A stretch of DNA of 27,307 nucleotides, from the NCBI GenBank assembly GCA_019648995.1, contig BLXT01006781.1, positions 46,983-74,289 on the forward strand, given 5' to 3'. The number at the start of each line of letters is the position of its first letter. Within the stretch, counting starts at the first letter, position 1. Under the pieces are notes generated by a model that did no database searches, was not told the DNA's origin, and saw only the letters and a program-made list of their open reading frames with translations. Made by a program: the position numbers and the translations under genes. This document shows positions 13,001-20,787 of this stretch, piece by piece. The stretch comes from Plakobranchus ocellatus (taxonomy: Eukaryota; Mollusca; Gastropoda; Plakobranchidae).

Positions 13001-16000
13001 TATGGAGATAAAATCTACACATCAGTACATTAGCTATGTCTCTACCACAGAAAAAGATCTGTGGATCGTTTAACACATCTTGAGAACAATGGACCAGCAA
13101 ACTAAAGCCCCAAAAGTTGGACATTCGTGTGGAAACTTTAGCAGTAAAAGATAAAGTCTTTGTGCATAATTCATTTTTTGTAACCCTAATCAGTTAGAAC
13201 TTTCCTTTCCTAACATGTATAAGAACTTGATGTGATTAGATAAAGACTGGAGCAAGCTTGAATCCACACCCATGCAATCCATCTCAATTAAGTGGTTTAC
13301 CTAACCAAAGATGATTATAGAGTTGCCGTTGCATGTGTAGAGTTTTATCAACGCATCAGAAGATCACAATAATATTGTCCTTATACACCCTTGACCAATG
13401 CTAGGTAAGGAGGCAGTGAGGCAAACTTTACACCTTATCAAGCCTGGTAGTTCTGCCTCACAAGCAAAAGCTAGGTGTGCAGAACAACTGATGCATATAA
13501 AAGCATAAAAATTCTATTACTTATTAGTAATTAACTGTGCACTTAGTTTTTATAATGACTGAAGCTTTCATATATTAACAATTATTTTGCTGCATAGAAT
13601 GGCTTTAAAAATGGCAAAATAAAAAAAAAAAAAAAACAAATACGCACACACAATAACAACCACTAAAAATAGTTTTTTTTTTATATAAAAGTGTTCTTTA
13701 TGATTTTCTTTGGATGAGGCAAATCTTATATTTCTTTCATTTCATGAACTTTTACCTCTGAAAAAAATTATCAGAATGTCCAACTTTGGGATGATTGGTA
13801 AAGATATATTAAGTTGAGAAAATATGGTAGATCTGCAAGCAGAGGTCACATCATGGTAAAGTTTCAAACAGCCATTATATCTCATTTTTTCTGCATTTGT
13901 AAACCTCACAATCAGTTCGGTAGCCTGTTGCATGGAGCATTACCGTTTTTTACACTGCGGCCAAAACCAATATACAATTTTAATAAATGATATGAAAAAC
14001 ACATGTATAAGCGCTTATTACCGTAATGTCTTTCTTTTCATTTGCCTATTCCCAATTTCACTTGGGGAGCAGCAACAGCTGCAGTATTCAGCTCCACAAG
14101 AACTGTTATTTTTTCCATATTTTTGTGCTGGGCAATCAAGGCCTAGATCTATGGGTTGCTCAAACAATCCAAACGATCTTGCAGCATAATCACGTTGACT
14201 TGCCGTGGGCCCTGCTGTGGCGGGGCGAACTTTATCATGTCCTAGGTAATTCCAGTCTTCCAAATATTTCTTGAATATAAAAAGAGAAAATTCATCAGCA
14301 ATTATTGATAGTTTTTGTAGCGGTATCAAAAGAAAATTGTTTGCAAAATTTTGTACTGACTTGGCTAGCCGATAAATTTCAATCAAACTCTAATCCAACC
14401 ATTAGACAATAATTAAACTAAGCTTAAAAAAAAAGGGGGGNNNNNNNNNNNNNNNGGGGGGAAGGGGGGAATGAGTAATCAGGTGATCAGAAATCAGATA
14501 TGTGCACTAGAGCAGAAGTTTTTGTTTTCTCCAATCAACAAAACTGAGATTAACAGAAATTTCAAATAAGGCCAAGAGTAAAACACATTCAAAAAGGCCT
14601 ACAATTCAGTTGTAGATCTATAGCAATCTAATTTGATCAATCAAATGTCCATTTTAGATATAATGAGTTTTCAGTACAATAAGCTTAAATACCCTTATAA
14701 TTTACACCTTGAGAAAGAAAAAAATTAGCCTGGCTCAAGTCCAATAATGCCACTAAAATATACGGGTCAAAATATTGTACTTTAATAGCATTTTTGGGTC
14801 AACACAAAACCTTTACAAGAGAATTCAAGGCTTTGAAGCAAAAGCATCCTTAACAGCTGTGGTGGCTGATTTAACTTTGTTGCCTCACATATATAGCAAA
14901 ACTTTTTTTTTTTTTTTTTTTCTTTTTGTGCTTTTCTGTAAAAGTTTTATTTTTACACCATCATCAATCTCTACCATAAGAATACCCCAGTACGAAGGCT
15001 AATTTTATGGTCATGTTGAGACACCAGAATGAAGTCCACATCAAGAGTATAAATTGTGTTTGATCCAGACCTTCAGACCCAAGCTTGGTACCTGGGAATG
15101 AGAATCTCCTCATTAATATGCCCAGTGCCCTAGGAAACTACTCACTTTCTTCACAAATTTACAAAGCAACAAAGAATTGTTCTTAGTCATTATGGAAGAT
15201 AATAATTGGCTAAAGAACATAATTTTTTTTTTTTTTAACAAACAAGAGACTCAAGGTGACTACTCAGCATATATTATTATCTACTGCTAACATTGAAAAA
15301 GGATTTTAAAAAATTTTGTTCATGCTTAGTATCAAAAGAATGGATACAAGTGTTTCAATTCATGATAATATTCTGATTATAAATACCAATTGGACCAGCT
15401 AGTTAAACCATGCTTCAGATCTCCAAGATTATTTTCCAGTTGCTAAAGACAAAAAATACTTGTGCACAGATCTGCCCAGTCATCTGACTCTTCAGCAGAC
15501 TGGCAAAAAGTCAGGTGATATCAATTACAAATATATCTAATAATCCCTTCTGTTTGCATCTATGGAAGGCTCCCCTATTTCGAGTATTGTTATGAGTGGT
15601 ACCACCAATAAAAATAAATATTTTAGAAAGATTTCTTTGGTATAAAAACTTACGCTTATGACCTACATTGGCTCAAAATAAAACGCTTATATCTGGTATG
15701 CACATAATAACGTTGTCTTTGAAACTTTCATAAACTAATTTTTCAAAAAGGACAGAGAGTAACATAATTTTCATTTTTAAAGAATTTTTTTCTTTCATTG
15801 GGAAACAAAATGTCCTGTCTCTTTCTAGGTAAAATAAATATGGAGGCACTAAGCCACAATGAAAAAAAAAATTAAAAGACATTAGAGATAAACACAAATA
15901 AAAAAATGAGACAAGCCCTCAAATATACATATATATTATAAATTATATACACCAACCTTTTCTCTCCATAGCTGCCTATCACTTAAAATATTTTCTTCAG

Positions 16001-17702
16001 GAGATTTTACAAACTCTTCATTTTGCCTCTCCTCAACACTGCTATTAAGGGAGTTGCTTTTGCTTCTCTCTGACTGAATAAGTTTCATCAAATCTGAAAC
16101 ACCATTAAAATGACAAGTTGTGACTTAAATATTTATAACTGCCATTCCTTATTCACAAAATATTCAATTTTACTCTCATAGTCTCAACCAAAAAAATTAC
16201 ATCAATAATTTTTTTTCACAAGCAAAAAGGGAATTTATTTACATACCATTAGTTTTAAAATATTATTGTTGAGCATGTTACTGTAATTTTCATAAAACCA
16301 ATGCAAAAACATGTTTTAAAAAACTATTTGCCCAAAATAAGTCCTAATTAAGAAATTCCAATTATCTTTAAATGCACATGTAGTCTAAAGACTTCTACTC
16401 CAACAATTTATTTTGAAAGTAAATTTCCTTTCTTACGAATATTTAGATGTAATGTTAATTTCTCATCATTCTATTGGTTCTGGGTGTAAATGATATTGTA
16501 TATTTATAATGCTGTAAACTATCACAGAGGAGTCTGCCTCATGTCAACTGTTTAGGAACAGATCAAATGTTCACTTTACCATGGTTTATGTTCACTTCCT
16601 CAAGAGGATTAGAAAAAAAAAACCACATTTAATGATTTATGGTATGCTCAATACTGGGTGTTGGGCCTAATTTTGCAGACATCACCTGTTTATCACAGTC
16701 AGAGAGAGAGAGGTACAGACATGCTGGGTGGGGAGTTAAGGGTGCAATATGAAGGTAGAGAGATTGTGCACACTGAGTATACATCGCCTAGCTAAGAAAC
16801 AGCTTACAGTCTTGCCCGCTAACATCTTTTGCCACAGGGAGAAGATAGGTGGGAGGTTGTAACAGGCGAAGTCGCAGTCAGTGATGTGTTACACACATGT
16901 ATATGTGTACTGGAGGAAGAGAATTTGTAAGCTTATGCTTCAATTCTTTAGTGAATGTGTTTTTCCATTGGATCTTTTGGTTAAGGCCATTTGCAGACAC
17001 TTGCATTGCTTGTTTACACTTGCAGGCAGACACATCGAGTACACATATTATCTTAAGCTGGGTAGGGTATGTTAGTGTTTAAATAAACCACATTCTGCTG
17101 ATTAGTACTATGAAGGCGAAATCGATCTGCAGAAAAATTTCAATTTAGCCAAGAATTTATCTTAAACGCAAGTTTATTGTTAGTGGACTTCAATCTACAT
17201 GTACTATGTATTTTTCATTTCACATACAGCCATACAAATTCAACATAGTAATAAAGTGGTGAACATCATTGATGACTTTCGGCAATTACATGTGCATATG
17301 ACTTTGTGTGTATGTGTATGTCTGTGCTCCCATACTGTAATACTTACTGGTTCACGTAATTTGCAACACCGCAGTATTGTAAACTTACTGATTGAATGAA
17401 ACTTAGCGAGGAAACATATTTTGAAAATCAGGCTTCAAGCTTTTCAAGTTATAACACAAACCAGATATGAAATATTGCAAGATATTATATAAGTTTTTAC
17501 ATTTATTGAACTTGTGGTGATAAATATCACATATATTTTACTCAATAAATTGATATTTGCTTACACATAGGGCAAAGAGTTTTGAAGTTATGCTTAAGTA
17601 CAAGTAGGTACCTTTTTTGAACTCCAAGAGTTTGTCATCAGGAACATCTTTATATCCAAGGCGGGCTAGCTCCTCTCGAATTTCTGAATCTGTGAACTCC
17701 AT
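1068..17702 (-). CDS. HYLS1: HYLS1-like centriolar/ciliogenesis protein, 8-exon model
   Basis: HYLS1 is a core centriolar protein needed for ciliogenesis, where centrioles act as basal bodies. Joining exons at 17702-17612, 16093-15957, 15129-15092, 9966-9911, 8837-8746, 6481-6442, 5840-5665 and 1208-1068 gives one 771-nt frame, about 256 residues plus stop. What I see: an N-terminal block EIREELARLGYKDVPDDKL followed by an E/K-rich segment, a central CADESVSEND block, a SFIR...W...GEDIRK...RSEMH block, and a C-terminal KPNKYVPPPE...LRWDIR...EIP block. From memory of the family, the DES motif, the SFI...GE.....R region and the C-terminal YVP...P.....LRW.IR...IP pattern are HYLS1 hallmarks, in this order. 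The human protein is 299 residues. All junctions are GT-AG with matching phases; only the micro-exon is weakly supported. Family assignment is fairly sure but rests on recall, not a search. Confidence 0.85.
1789..2010 (+). pseudogene. Possible decayed coding fragment, unidentified
   Basis: The open frame ends DLDQDWHTVPPQYEID...CPGHM and has coding-like composition from about 1865 onward. Just upstream, about 1817-1860, a different frame reads an acidic DEDDFDIS-type peptide that hits stops, as if one ancestral frame had shifted. Acidic N-termini of this kind occur in piggyBac-type transposases, but I see no diagnostic motif. It may be chance. Confidence 0.2.
2832..2852. repeat. Perfect 21-bp palindrome
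   Basis: TGTAATTGTT, one C, then AACAATTACA: 10-bp arms with no mismatch around a single central base. It could form a cruciform or bind a dimeric homeodomain-type factor (ATTG/CAAT cores). No function is shown. Confidence 0.6.
3144..3158. repeat. (CA)n microsatellite
   Basis: Short ACACAC run following a C/T-rich tract. Confidence 0.7.
4421..4576 (-). CDS. Possible small lysine-rich protein (51 aa), uncertain
   Basis: ATG at 4576 (A at -3) to TGA at 4421, inside HYLS1 intron 7 and on the same strand. The first half is strongly basic (KKAKSSLPKGRKKGKGRGK), followed by a non-basic tail with KLQDGYYAMIYSAGAAK. ATTAAA occurs about 13 nt after the stop on the minus strand. Immediately upstream, out of frame, a run reading VDLGYDESLDIDSIV stops 12 nt before this ATG. 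A basic N-terminus followed by a YY-containing tail faintly recalls small lysine-rich protein SMKR1, but the family's usual C-terminus is absent. It may be a nested intronless gene, a retrocopy or chance. Confidence 0.25.
   Translation of the reverse strand: MSQSVKKAKSSLPKGRKKGKGRGKSSLTMDKSTAKLQDGYYAMIYSAGAAK
5665..5840 (-). CDS. HYLS1: HYLS1-like exon 7 (HYLS1 core region)
   Basis: 176 bp with acceptor TTTTCTAG and donor AAG|GTAAGT. It encodes (F)IRSGEPPHTKNLVKTLPWK, then a segment with YLRLWKAQPVVGEDIRKGIR and SEMHAKML. The order SFI..., H/R-Y...W, GE..R+..R..E.ML matches the conserved block of human HYLS1 that, as I recall, contains the hydrolethalus D211G site. Exit phase 0. Confidence 0.85.
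5841..6441 (-). other. HYLS1-like intron 6 (0.6 kb)
   Basis: Intron between two confident exons. AT-rich with several A-runs, including about 20 As at 6282-6301. No coding or element signal seen. Confidence 0.65.
6442..6481 (-). CDS. HYLS1: HYLS1-like exon 6 (40-bp micro-exon)
   Basis: 40 bp with acceptor AATTCTAG and strong donor CCT|GTAAGT. It encodes PPYRISGVNKCPS plus one base that completes the first Phe of exon 7's FIRSG. It is too short for ORF callers and was found by splice sites and phase continuity on both sides. Confidence 0.72.
8350..8360. repeat. SINE target-site duplication, left copy
   Basis: TTCTAATAGTA, identical to the right copy at 8633-8643. Confidence 0.85.
8361..8632 (-). 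mobile_element. tRNA-derived SINE with target-site duplication
   Basis: Read on the minus strand, the element starts near 8632 with a tRNA-like head. The A-box TGGCTCATCTGG is at 8622-8611 and the B-box GGTTCGATTCC at 8578-8568, the spacing of an RNA polymerase III promoter. The body continues for about 200 bp and ends near 8361 in a short T/A-rich tail. TTCTAATAGTA, 11 bp, flanks both ends (8350-8360 and 8633-8643), as left by LINE-driven target-primed insertion. It would be mobilised by a partner LINE; which one is not visible. Confidence 0.9.
8568..8622 (-). promoter_or_regulatory. Internal RNA polymerase III promoter (A and B boxes) of the SINE
   Basis: A-box at 8622-8611 and B-box at 8578-8568, close to tRNA consensus. 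This is the part of the SINE that identifies it as tRNA-derived rather than 5S- or 7SL-derived. Confidence 0.85.
8633..8643. repeat. SINE target-site duplication, right copy
   Basis: TTCTAATAGTA, identical to the left copy at 8350-8360. Together they fix the element ends to within a base or two. Confidence 0.85.
8746..8837 (-). CDS. HYLS1: HYLS1-like exon 5
   Basis: 92 bp with acceptor CATCTACAG and donor GAG|GTAATA. It encodes (A)GIYELYERVRNLAMRDCECG and then KGKPTSSDYE, leaving in phase 0. The E.....L.ER.R.L pattern fits the helical segment after the DES motif in the family. The CxC pair is a local feature I cannot interpret. Confidence 0.75.
8838..9910 (-). other. HYLS1-like intron 4 (1.1 kb)
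   Basis: AT-rich intron holding the 65-bp tandem duplication at 9071-9200 and a short TCCCAC/GTGGGA hairpin near 9270. No gene seen. Confidence 0.6.
9071..9200. repeat. Direct tandem duplication, 2 x 65 bp
   Basis: Copies at 9071-9135 and 9136-9200 are the same length, abut exactly and differ at only about three positions. This indicates a fairly recent local duplication inside an intron. Confidence 0.95.
9911..9966 (-). CDS. HYLS1: HYLS1-like exon 4
   Basis: 56 bp with acceptor TTGTTTTAG and strong donor GCTG|GTAAGA. The frame set by exon 5 reads STSAGQLCADESVSENDA. The DES motif followed by an acidic/serine cluster recalls the DES segment of vertebrate HYLS1. Exit phase 1. Confidence 0.75.
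10017..10046. repeat. (AT)n microsatellite, 30 bp
   Basis: Uninterrupted AT run just beyond exon 4. Confidence 0.95.
11187..11853. mobile_element. Candidate TIR DNA transposon, possibly hAT-like (667 bp)
   Basis: Left end CTGGCCTGGCAGTTTTTCGC (11187-11206) and the reverse complement of the right end, CTGGCCTGACGGTTTTTCGC (11834-11853), agree at 18 of 20 bases. Inside both ends GCAAAA/TTTTGC motifs recur, as subterminal transposase-binding repeats do. The left subterminal part also has short palindromes such as TTGCGGCCGCAA. A clean target-site duplication is not visible; flanks ATTTAT and ATCTAT are only similar. The element encloses a CGGBP1-like finger, a domain linked to hAT transposons, which supports the superfamily guess. 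Confidence 0.55.
11512..11720 (+). pseudogene. CGGBP1-like zinc-finger ORF, frameshifted
   Basis: An ATG at 11512 opens a frame reading MDTFVIKARDL, which recalls the CGGBP1 start. It is replaced after a frameshift (between about 11570 and 11610) by the frame carrying KVFCTTCNFVLDHTRKSS and LHLGSGKHKLKRE. The Cys2-His2 spacing C-x2-C-x14-H-x5-H (11624-11698) equals that of vertebrate CGGBP1, as do the VFCTTCN and HTRKS contexts. CGGBP1 is a CGG-repeat-binding nuclear protein thought to derive from hAT transposons. This copy lies within a TIR element, is broken and then runs into non-homologous sequence, so it is a transposon relic rather than a working gene. Confidence 0.65.
12260..13190 (+). 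pseudogene. Decayed piggyBac-like transposase
   Basis: DDE transposase of the piggyBac superfamily, spread over several frames with many stops and shifts. In order: an acidic segment SESTSGDEGDDEDD (about 12258-12300), a SNQYVQMHEMK block (about 12465) resembling the ETN.Y region, MSKKLFKDIHQAFHV (12632-12676) resembling the M..N.F..I...FHV block, KIYTVTDRHKGY (about 12860-12895) with a following FEVYLQT, then YTSV, YHRK and KPQKLDIRVETLAVKDKV-like blocks (about 13015-13170). These follow the usual piggyBac order, including the region preceding the D/N-F-YTS catalytic site. The C-terminal cysteine-rich domain and TTAA ends were not found. It is non-functional. Confidence 0.7.
14435..14471. 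other. Assembly gap in a poly-G run
   Basis: GGGGGG, then 15 Ns (14441-14455), then GGGGGG AA GGGGGG. The assembly failed in a G-tract that could form a G-quadruplex, and the true length is unknown. It lies in the intron, so the gene model is unaffected unless an exon is missing here. Confidence 0.95.
15092..15129 (-). CDS. HYLS1: Candidate HYLS1-like micro-exon 3
   Basis: A 38-bp open segment with acceptor TTTCCTAG and donor CCCAG|GTACCA. It enters in phase 0 and leaves in phase 2, which is what is needed between exon 2 (exit phase 0) and exon 4 (entry phase 2). It would encode GTGHINEEILIP plus a split Arg codon. Support is splice-site quality and phase only. The alternative is direct joining of exon 2's downstream donor to an internal CTGCAG acceptor in exon 4, skipping this segment. 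Confidence 0.4.
15130..15956 (-). other. HYLS1-like intron 2 (0.8 kb)
   Basis: AT-rich sequence between the micro-exon and exon 2. No coding or repeat signal beyond short homopolymers. Confidence 0.45.
15957..16093 (-). CDS. HYLS1: HYLS1-like exon 2
   Basis: 137 bp with acceptor TTTCAG and donor AAG|GTTGGT (weak). It enters in phase 1 and leaves in phase 0. It encodes DLMKLIQSERSKSNS followed by a Ser/Glu-rich stretch ending DRQLWREK. A second possible donor 4 bp further on, GTTG|GTGTAT, would leave in phase 1. Confidence 0.72.
16094..17611 (-). other. HYLS1-like intron 1 (1.5 kb)
   Basis: AT-rich intron with a short GAGAGAGAG run near 16702. The overlapping short ORFs at 16.88-17.4 kb on the plus strand show no motif. 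Nothing else recognised. Confidence 0.55.
17612..17702 (-). CDS. HYLS1: HYLS1-like exon 1 (start codon)
   Basis: ATG at 17702-17700 in the context ACAGAATGG (A at -3, G at +4). It encodes 30 residues beginning MEFTDSEIREELARLGYKDV plus one base, and ends at a GTACCT donor (phase 1). Joined to exon 2 the frame reads LLEFKK-D-LMKLI, completing a short helix-like block expected at the N-terminus of invertebrate HYLS1. Upstream of the ATG a pyrimidine tract ends in AAAG, so a 5' UTR intron is possible. Confidence 0.8.
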
Positions 17703-19065
17703 TCTGTCTACTTTACAATAGATTAAAAAATAAAAAAAAGTTTTGGATTTTCCTCCATTGGTTTCAAAATTTATGATATTTTGGGAGCATCCGAAGTGAG
17801 TGAAAAGTCATAATTTGAATATTTCAAATTGTTGATAATGCATGATACTTAACTTTGCAAAGGTGAAAAGTGGGCCCAAAAAAACAACAAACAAAAAAAG
17901 TGTCAACAAAAAAGAAAAAGAAAAGAAAACTCAAATAATCATCCTCTTAAATTATTTTTTCCTCAAAATGTTTTTTGTGCAGCATATTTAAGTAAGTCTG
18001 TAGGTAAGGTTTCAAGAAATTTTTTGCATTTAAGTACAAATATGCCGCGCCATCACAAAATGAAAAGGTTTGAGGAAAATTGCCATGAAAAAATGAAACA
18101 GATTTATCCGTAACAATATCAAATCATATTTCCAGACATACGAATAGAATTTAGAGTGTAACTTATATATATTACAAAAAAGTGTGTTTACTGTGAAAAC
18201 ACTTCATCCTGTCTCAGATTTCTCATTTTCATGGAATACTAATAATAAACTATACATTTTATGGGGCAAGTTTCCCCACAATGCAGATATTTCCCATAAA
18301 CCACTTCATCAAATCCTATCATAAAATCCTAGTACTTTCCATCTTAAATTCTTTTCTGGTTCTGAGACTAGAATATAATAGCATGATGCTCACAGCCTAA
18401 AGGCAGACCTGCAAACTTGAACAACAAAATTGGCTATGGACCTCATTTCAACATTTCACAAAGCTTAAAATTTTCAGTAAGTATAAAAAAAAAAGATTTG
18501 AGATGTCACAAATGGCGTTGTGCTATACAGCTATAAGTCTAGCTGTACACCGCTCGTGACAAGGATCAAAAGAGTAGATATCATTCCAAGTCTTACAAAA
18601 AATTGAACAAAAATTGTATTAAGTTACATCATAAACAATTTATCAGCAAGATATCTCTTTGAAGGCCTGCAAATTCACAAACATCAGCAGTCTATTTCTT
18701 GGCGATCTCTTTAACAATCTAACAACTGTTCTACACCCACAGCCCACTGCTTCTATAAAATACTAGAAAAGTATGGAAGCCACCGCCTTATGAAATCAAG
18801 ATTAGCTAAAAAATAGTGACTAATCAAATACTATCATTCATCACCTCCCTAAAAAGAAAATATCTCCAGATCTTTGTAGCGGTGTCTCAAGCTTATCTGG
18901 TCACTAGGTAACAATCTAACCAAGTCCTGTCACATCTTCATTTAAAAAGGTAACAAAGTTGAATAATGATAGCACTATTTTAGGCCTAGCCTCTTTTTAA
19001 TAGCATTAGGAGGAGGCTAGCTGTACTACATGACGTCTAGACAGCAACGCCAGCCGTACTAAAGT
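17703..19065. other. Region between HYLS1-like start codon and a divergent candidate ATG
   Basis: About 1.36 kb upstream of the HYLS1-like ATG. The last 100 bp (about 18990-19065) are richer in CpG than the surroundings and contain TGACGTCT at 19031-19038, a CRE-like octamer. This may hold a 5' UTR intron and promoter for the minus-strand gene. No transcription start can be fixed from sequence alone. Confidence 0.4.
19031..19038. promoter_or_regulatory. CRE-like octamer in possible bidirectional promoter
   Basis: TGACGTCT, one base from the palindromic CRE, 28 bp before the candidate plus-strand ATG in a CpG-containing patch. Position is suggestive; no function is shown. Confidence 0.25.
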
Positions 19066-19091
19066 ATGGCGGAAATTCCCAAAGGCCAGCA
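19066..19091 (+). CDS. Candidate first coding exon of an unidentified gene
   Basis: AAAGTATGGCGG gives an ATG with A at -3 and G at +4. It encodes MAEIPKGQ plus two bases before a GTGTAT donor at 19092 (phase 2). A stronger-looking donor, GTATGT at 19094, would exit in phase 1 but leads to an in-frame stop in the exon at 19762, so the first is preferred. It sits in a CpG-containing patch head-to-head with HYLS1. It is too short for motif evidence. Confidence 0.3.
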
Positions 19092-19761
19092 GTGTATGTA
19101 ACATTGTGAGGCAGACTTTCATCTGTTGGTATCAGGCTGTACCGGTCAGTTTGATTGTGGGTGGGGCAAGGTGGGGAAAGAGACGAAAGATAATGAGACT
19201 GTTTCGTTTACAAAACTGATGTTCGGAAGTAGGTCTCTCATTTCTCAACTAATCATATTTGGTTCAATTTTGATGAATAAAATTGAATGGATAGTTTAAA
19301 AAACAGTCATTATCTGGGGATGATAACCATTTCTCAATTACTCCTAACAGAGCAAAATTTGTGACATTTGGCCTTTGTAAAAATATCAACTTTTCAATTA
19401 AAAAATGAAACTGGAAAAATGGTGGGAATTTATTTACTTTGGGGAGTCAACTGACAACTTTTGCTCTGCAAGGAGTATCTTAACTTTGGTTTTTATTCCC
19501 AGATTTGACAGAATGTCAGCCCTACTTAAAGCTTAAAAAAGGACAAGACGACACATTAAATTTAAAATCTTTGTAAATTTATATCTGTATTTCAGGGGAA
19601 GGGAAAGGGAGACACCAGTTTAAAAAATCCTGATCTTGTGTATATAAAATCTTTTCCTGGTTCTTGTGTGTATAAAATACTTCATTCAGACCAGCACCTT
19701 TAATAATGGTACATAATCTCAAATAAAGTCTTTATATTATTTATTAATTATTTGCTTCCAG

Positions 19762-19920
19762 TGCAGGAGAAATCTACACACTGAAGAAGAATATGACAAC
19801 AAGATCACTCACCTCCAAGGAGATGACTGTGGATGAAATGGATGTCATCAATTTTTTTTTACTAAAAATCGAGGATTTCTGTACCTATTCCGGGCTTTTT
19901 CTCAGCCATTTTTCTTTGTA
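19762..19920 (+). CDS. Candidate second exon of the same unidentified gene
   Basis: Acceptor TTTGCTTCCAG|T. Entering with one base from the donor at 19091, the frame reads (H)AGEIYTLKKNMTTRSLTSK, then EMTVDEMDVINFF, with protein-like composition. After a T9 run it continues to a TAG at 19918-19920. The sequence after the T-run looks less coding, so the exon may truly end earlier, or the T-run may hold a frameshift. No family recognised, and I found no further exons downstream. Also possible: a lone exon fragment or retrocopy. Confidence 0.33.
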
Positions 19921-20787
19921 GTCTACTATGAATTAGAGATCCCTTGATAAGAGATTTATTATTTCTACGAGAGAGGGAATACAAGTGTGAGGGGTTTTTT
20001 TTGTATTATTTAGTGCATTTCAACAGAACAAAAAGTCGAAAAAGAAGACAAAATTTATTTACACAGATTTTTCTATTGAATTAAGACTCAAATGGTAGGC
20101 TAATGCTTCTGACTTAGAATAGGAGCAACACATACACCCCTTTCATTACCAAGTGTGTGTGTGTGGGGGGGCCACTAATACAACCGTGAAGTGATTGAAA
20201 CCAGTCATATATTTTTTTCTTTGTTTTAATTTGATTCCTCACAATCCATGATATTTTGCGGGAGTTGCGTTTAAATAATGAGTCAACAAGCCATTTCTAA
20301 CACTTGAATTAAAATGAATATTGTTTGTTACCCCAACAAAAAATTTACAGTATAGTTAAACTGTTATATATATATATATATGAAAGTAGCTTGTAACCAA
20401 TTCTATGAAGACTGGCTCTAGCTAAAGTAACTTCACACTTTATTTGCAGAGTAATAACCCTATCCACAAGCACACAATCTAAATTCACTGGATCTAGTTA
20501 AAAACTGAAGGAAACATTTCCAATAAAAATTAAAGATATCATAATTATATGATAATGCTGTTATTTCAGCTTGGATTGTCTCCCCTTTTTGAACTTTTTT
20601 TTTCCTCAAGCTAAGAGTGTTGAAAATGCTCCTATTTTTAAAATGTCCAAATATGGCACATCATGTACAATTTATTCACATCTAAATAGGCCTTGCTCTA
20701 AACCCAAGTCCATTAAATTAGATCTATGACCACTACCAAACGCAGATCTGACGAAGATAGAAATAGATTTGAATCTTTATCTTACCT
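19921..20787. other. Non-coding AT-rich stretch
   Basis: Contains a short GTGTGTGTG-G7 run near 20153-20169 and an (AT)n run at 20364-20381. No gene or mobile element recognised. Confidence 0.5.
20364..20381. repeat. (AT)n microsatellite
   Basis: Uninterrupted AT dinucleotide run of about 18 bp. Confidence 0.85.

Larger units (their letters stand above)
9967..15091 (-). other. HYLS1-like intron 3 (about 5.1 kb), transposon-rich
   Basis: Large intron if the micro-exon at 15092 is real; otherwise part of one 6-kb intron reaching 15956. It holds (AT)n at 10017-10046, a TIR element with a CGGBP1-like fragment, a decayed piggyBac-like transposase, an A-run near 13620 and an assembly gap at 14441-14455. 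Confidence 0.55.

Noticed and set aside
13742..13933. 63-codon minus-strand ORF as a missing HYLS1 exon
   Set aside because: No HYLS1-like motif, poor splice sites and no phase fit.
19762..19860. Resemblance of GEIYTLKK...MDVINFF to a ribosomal protein S2 segment
   Set aside because: Only a few residues fit (EIY, FFL) and the surrounding invariant residues are missing, so I left it unassigned.
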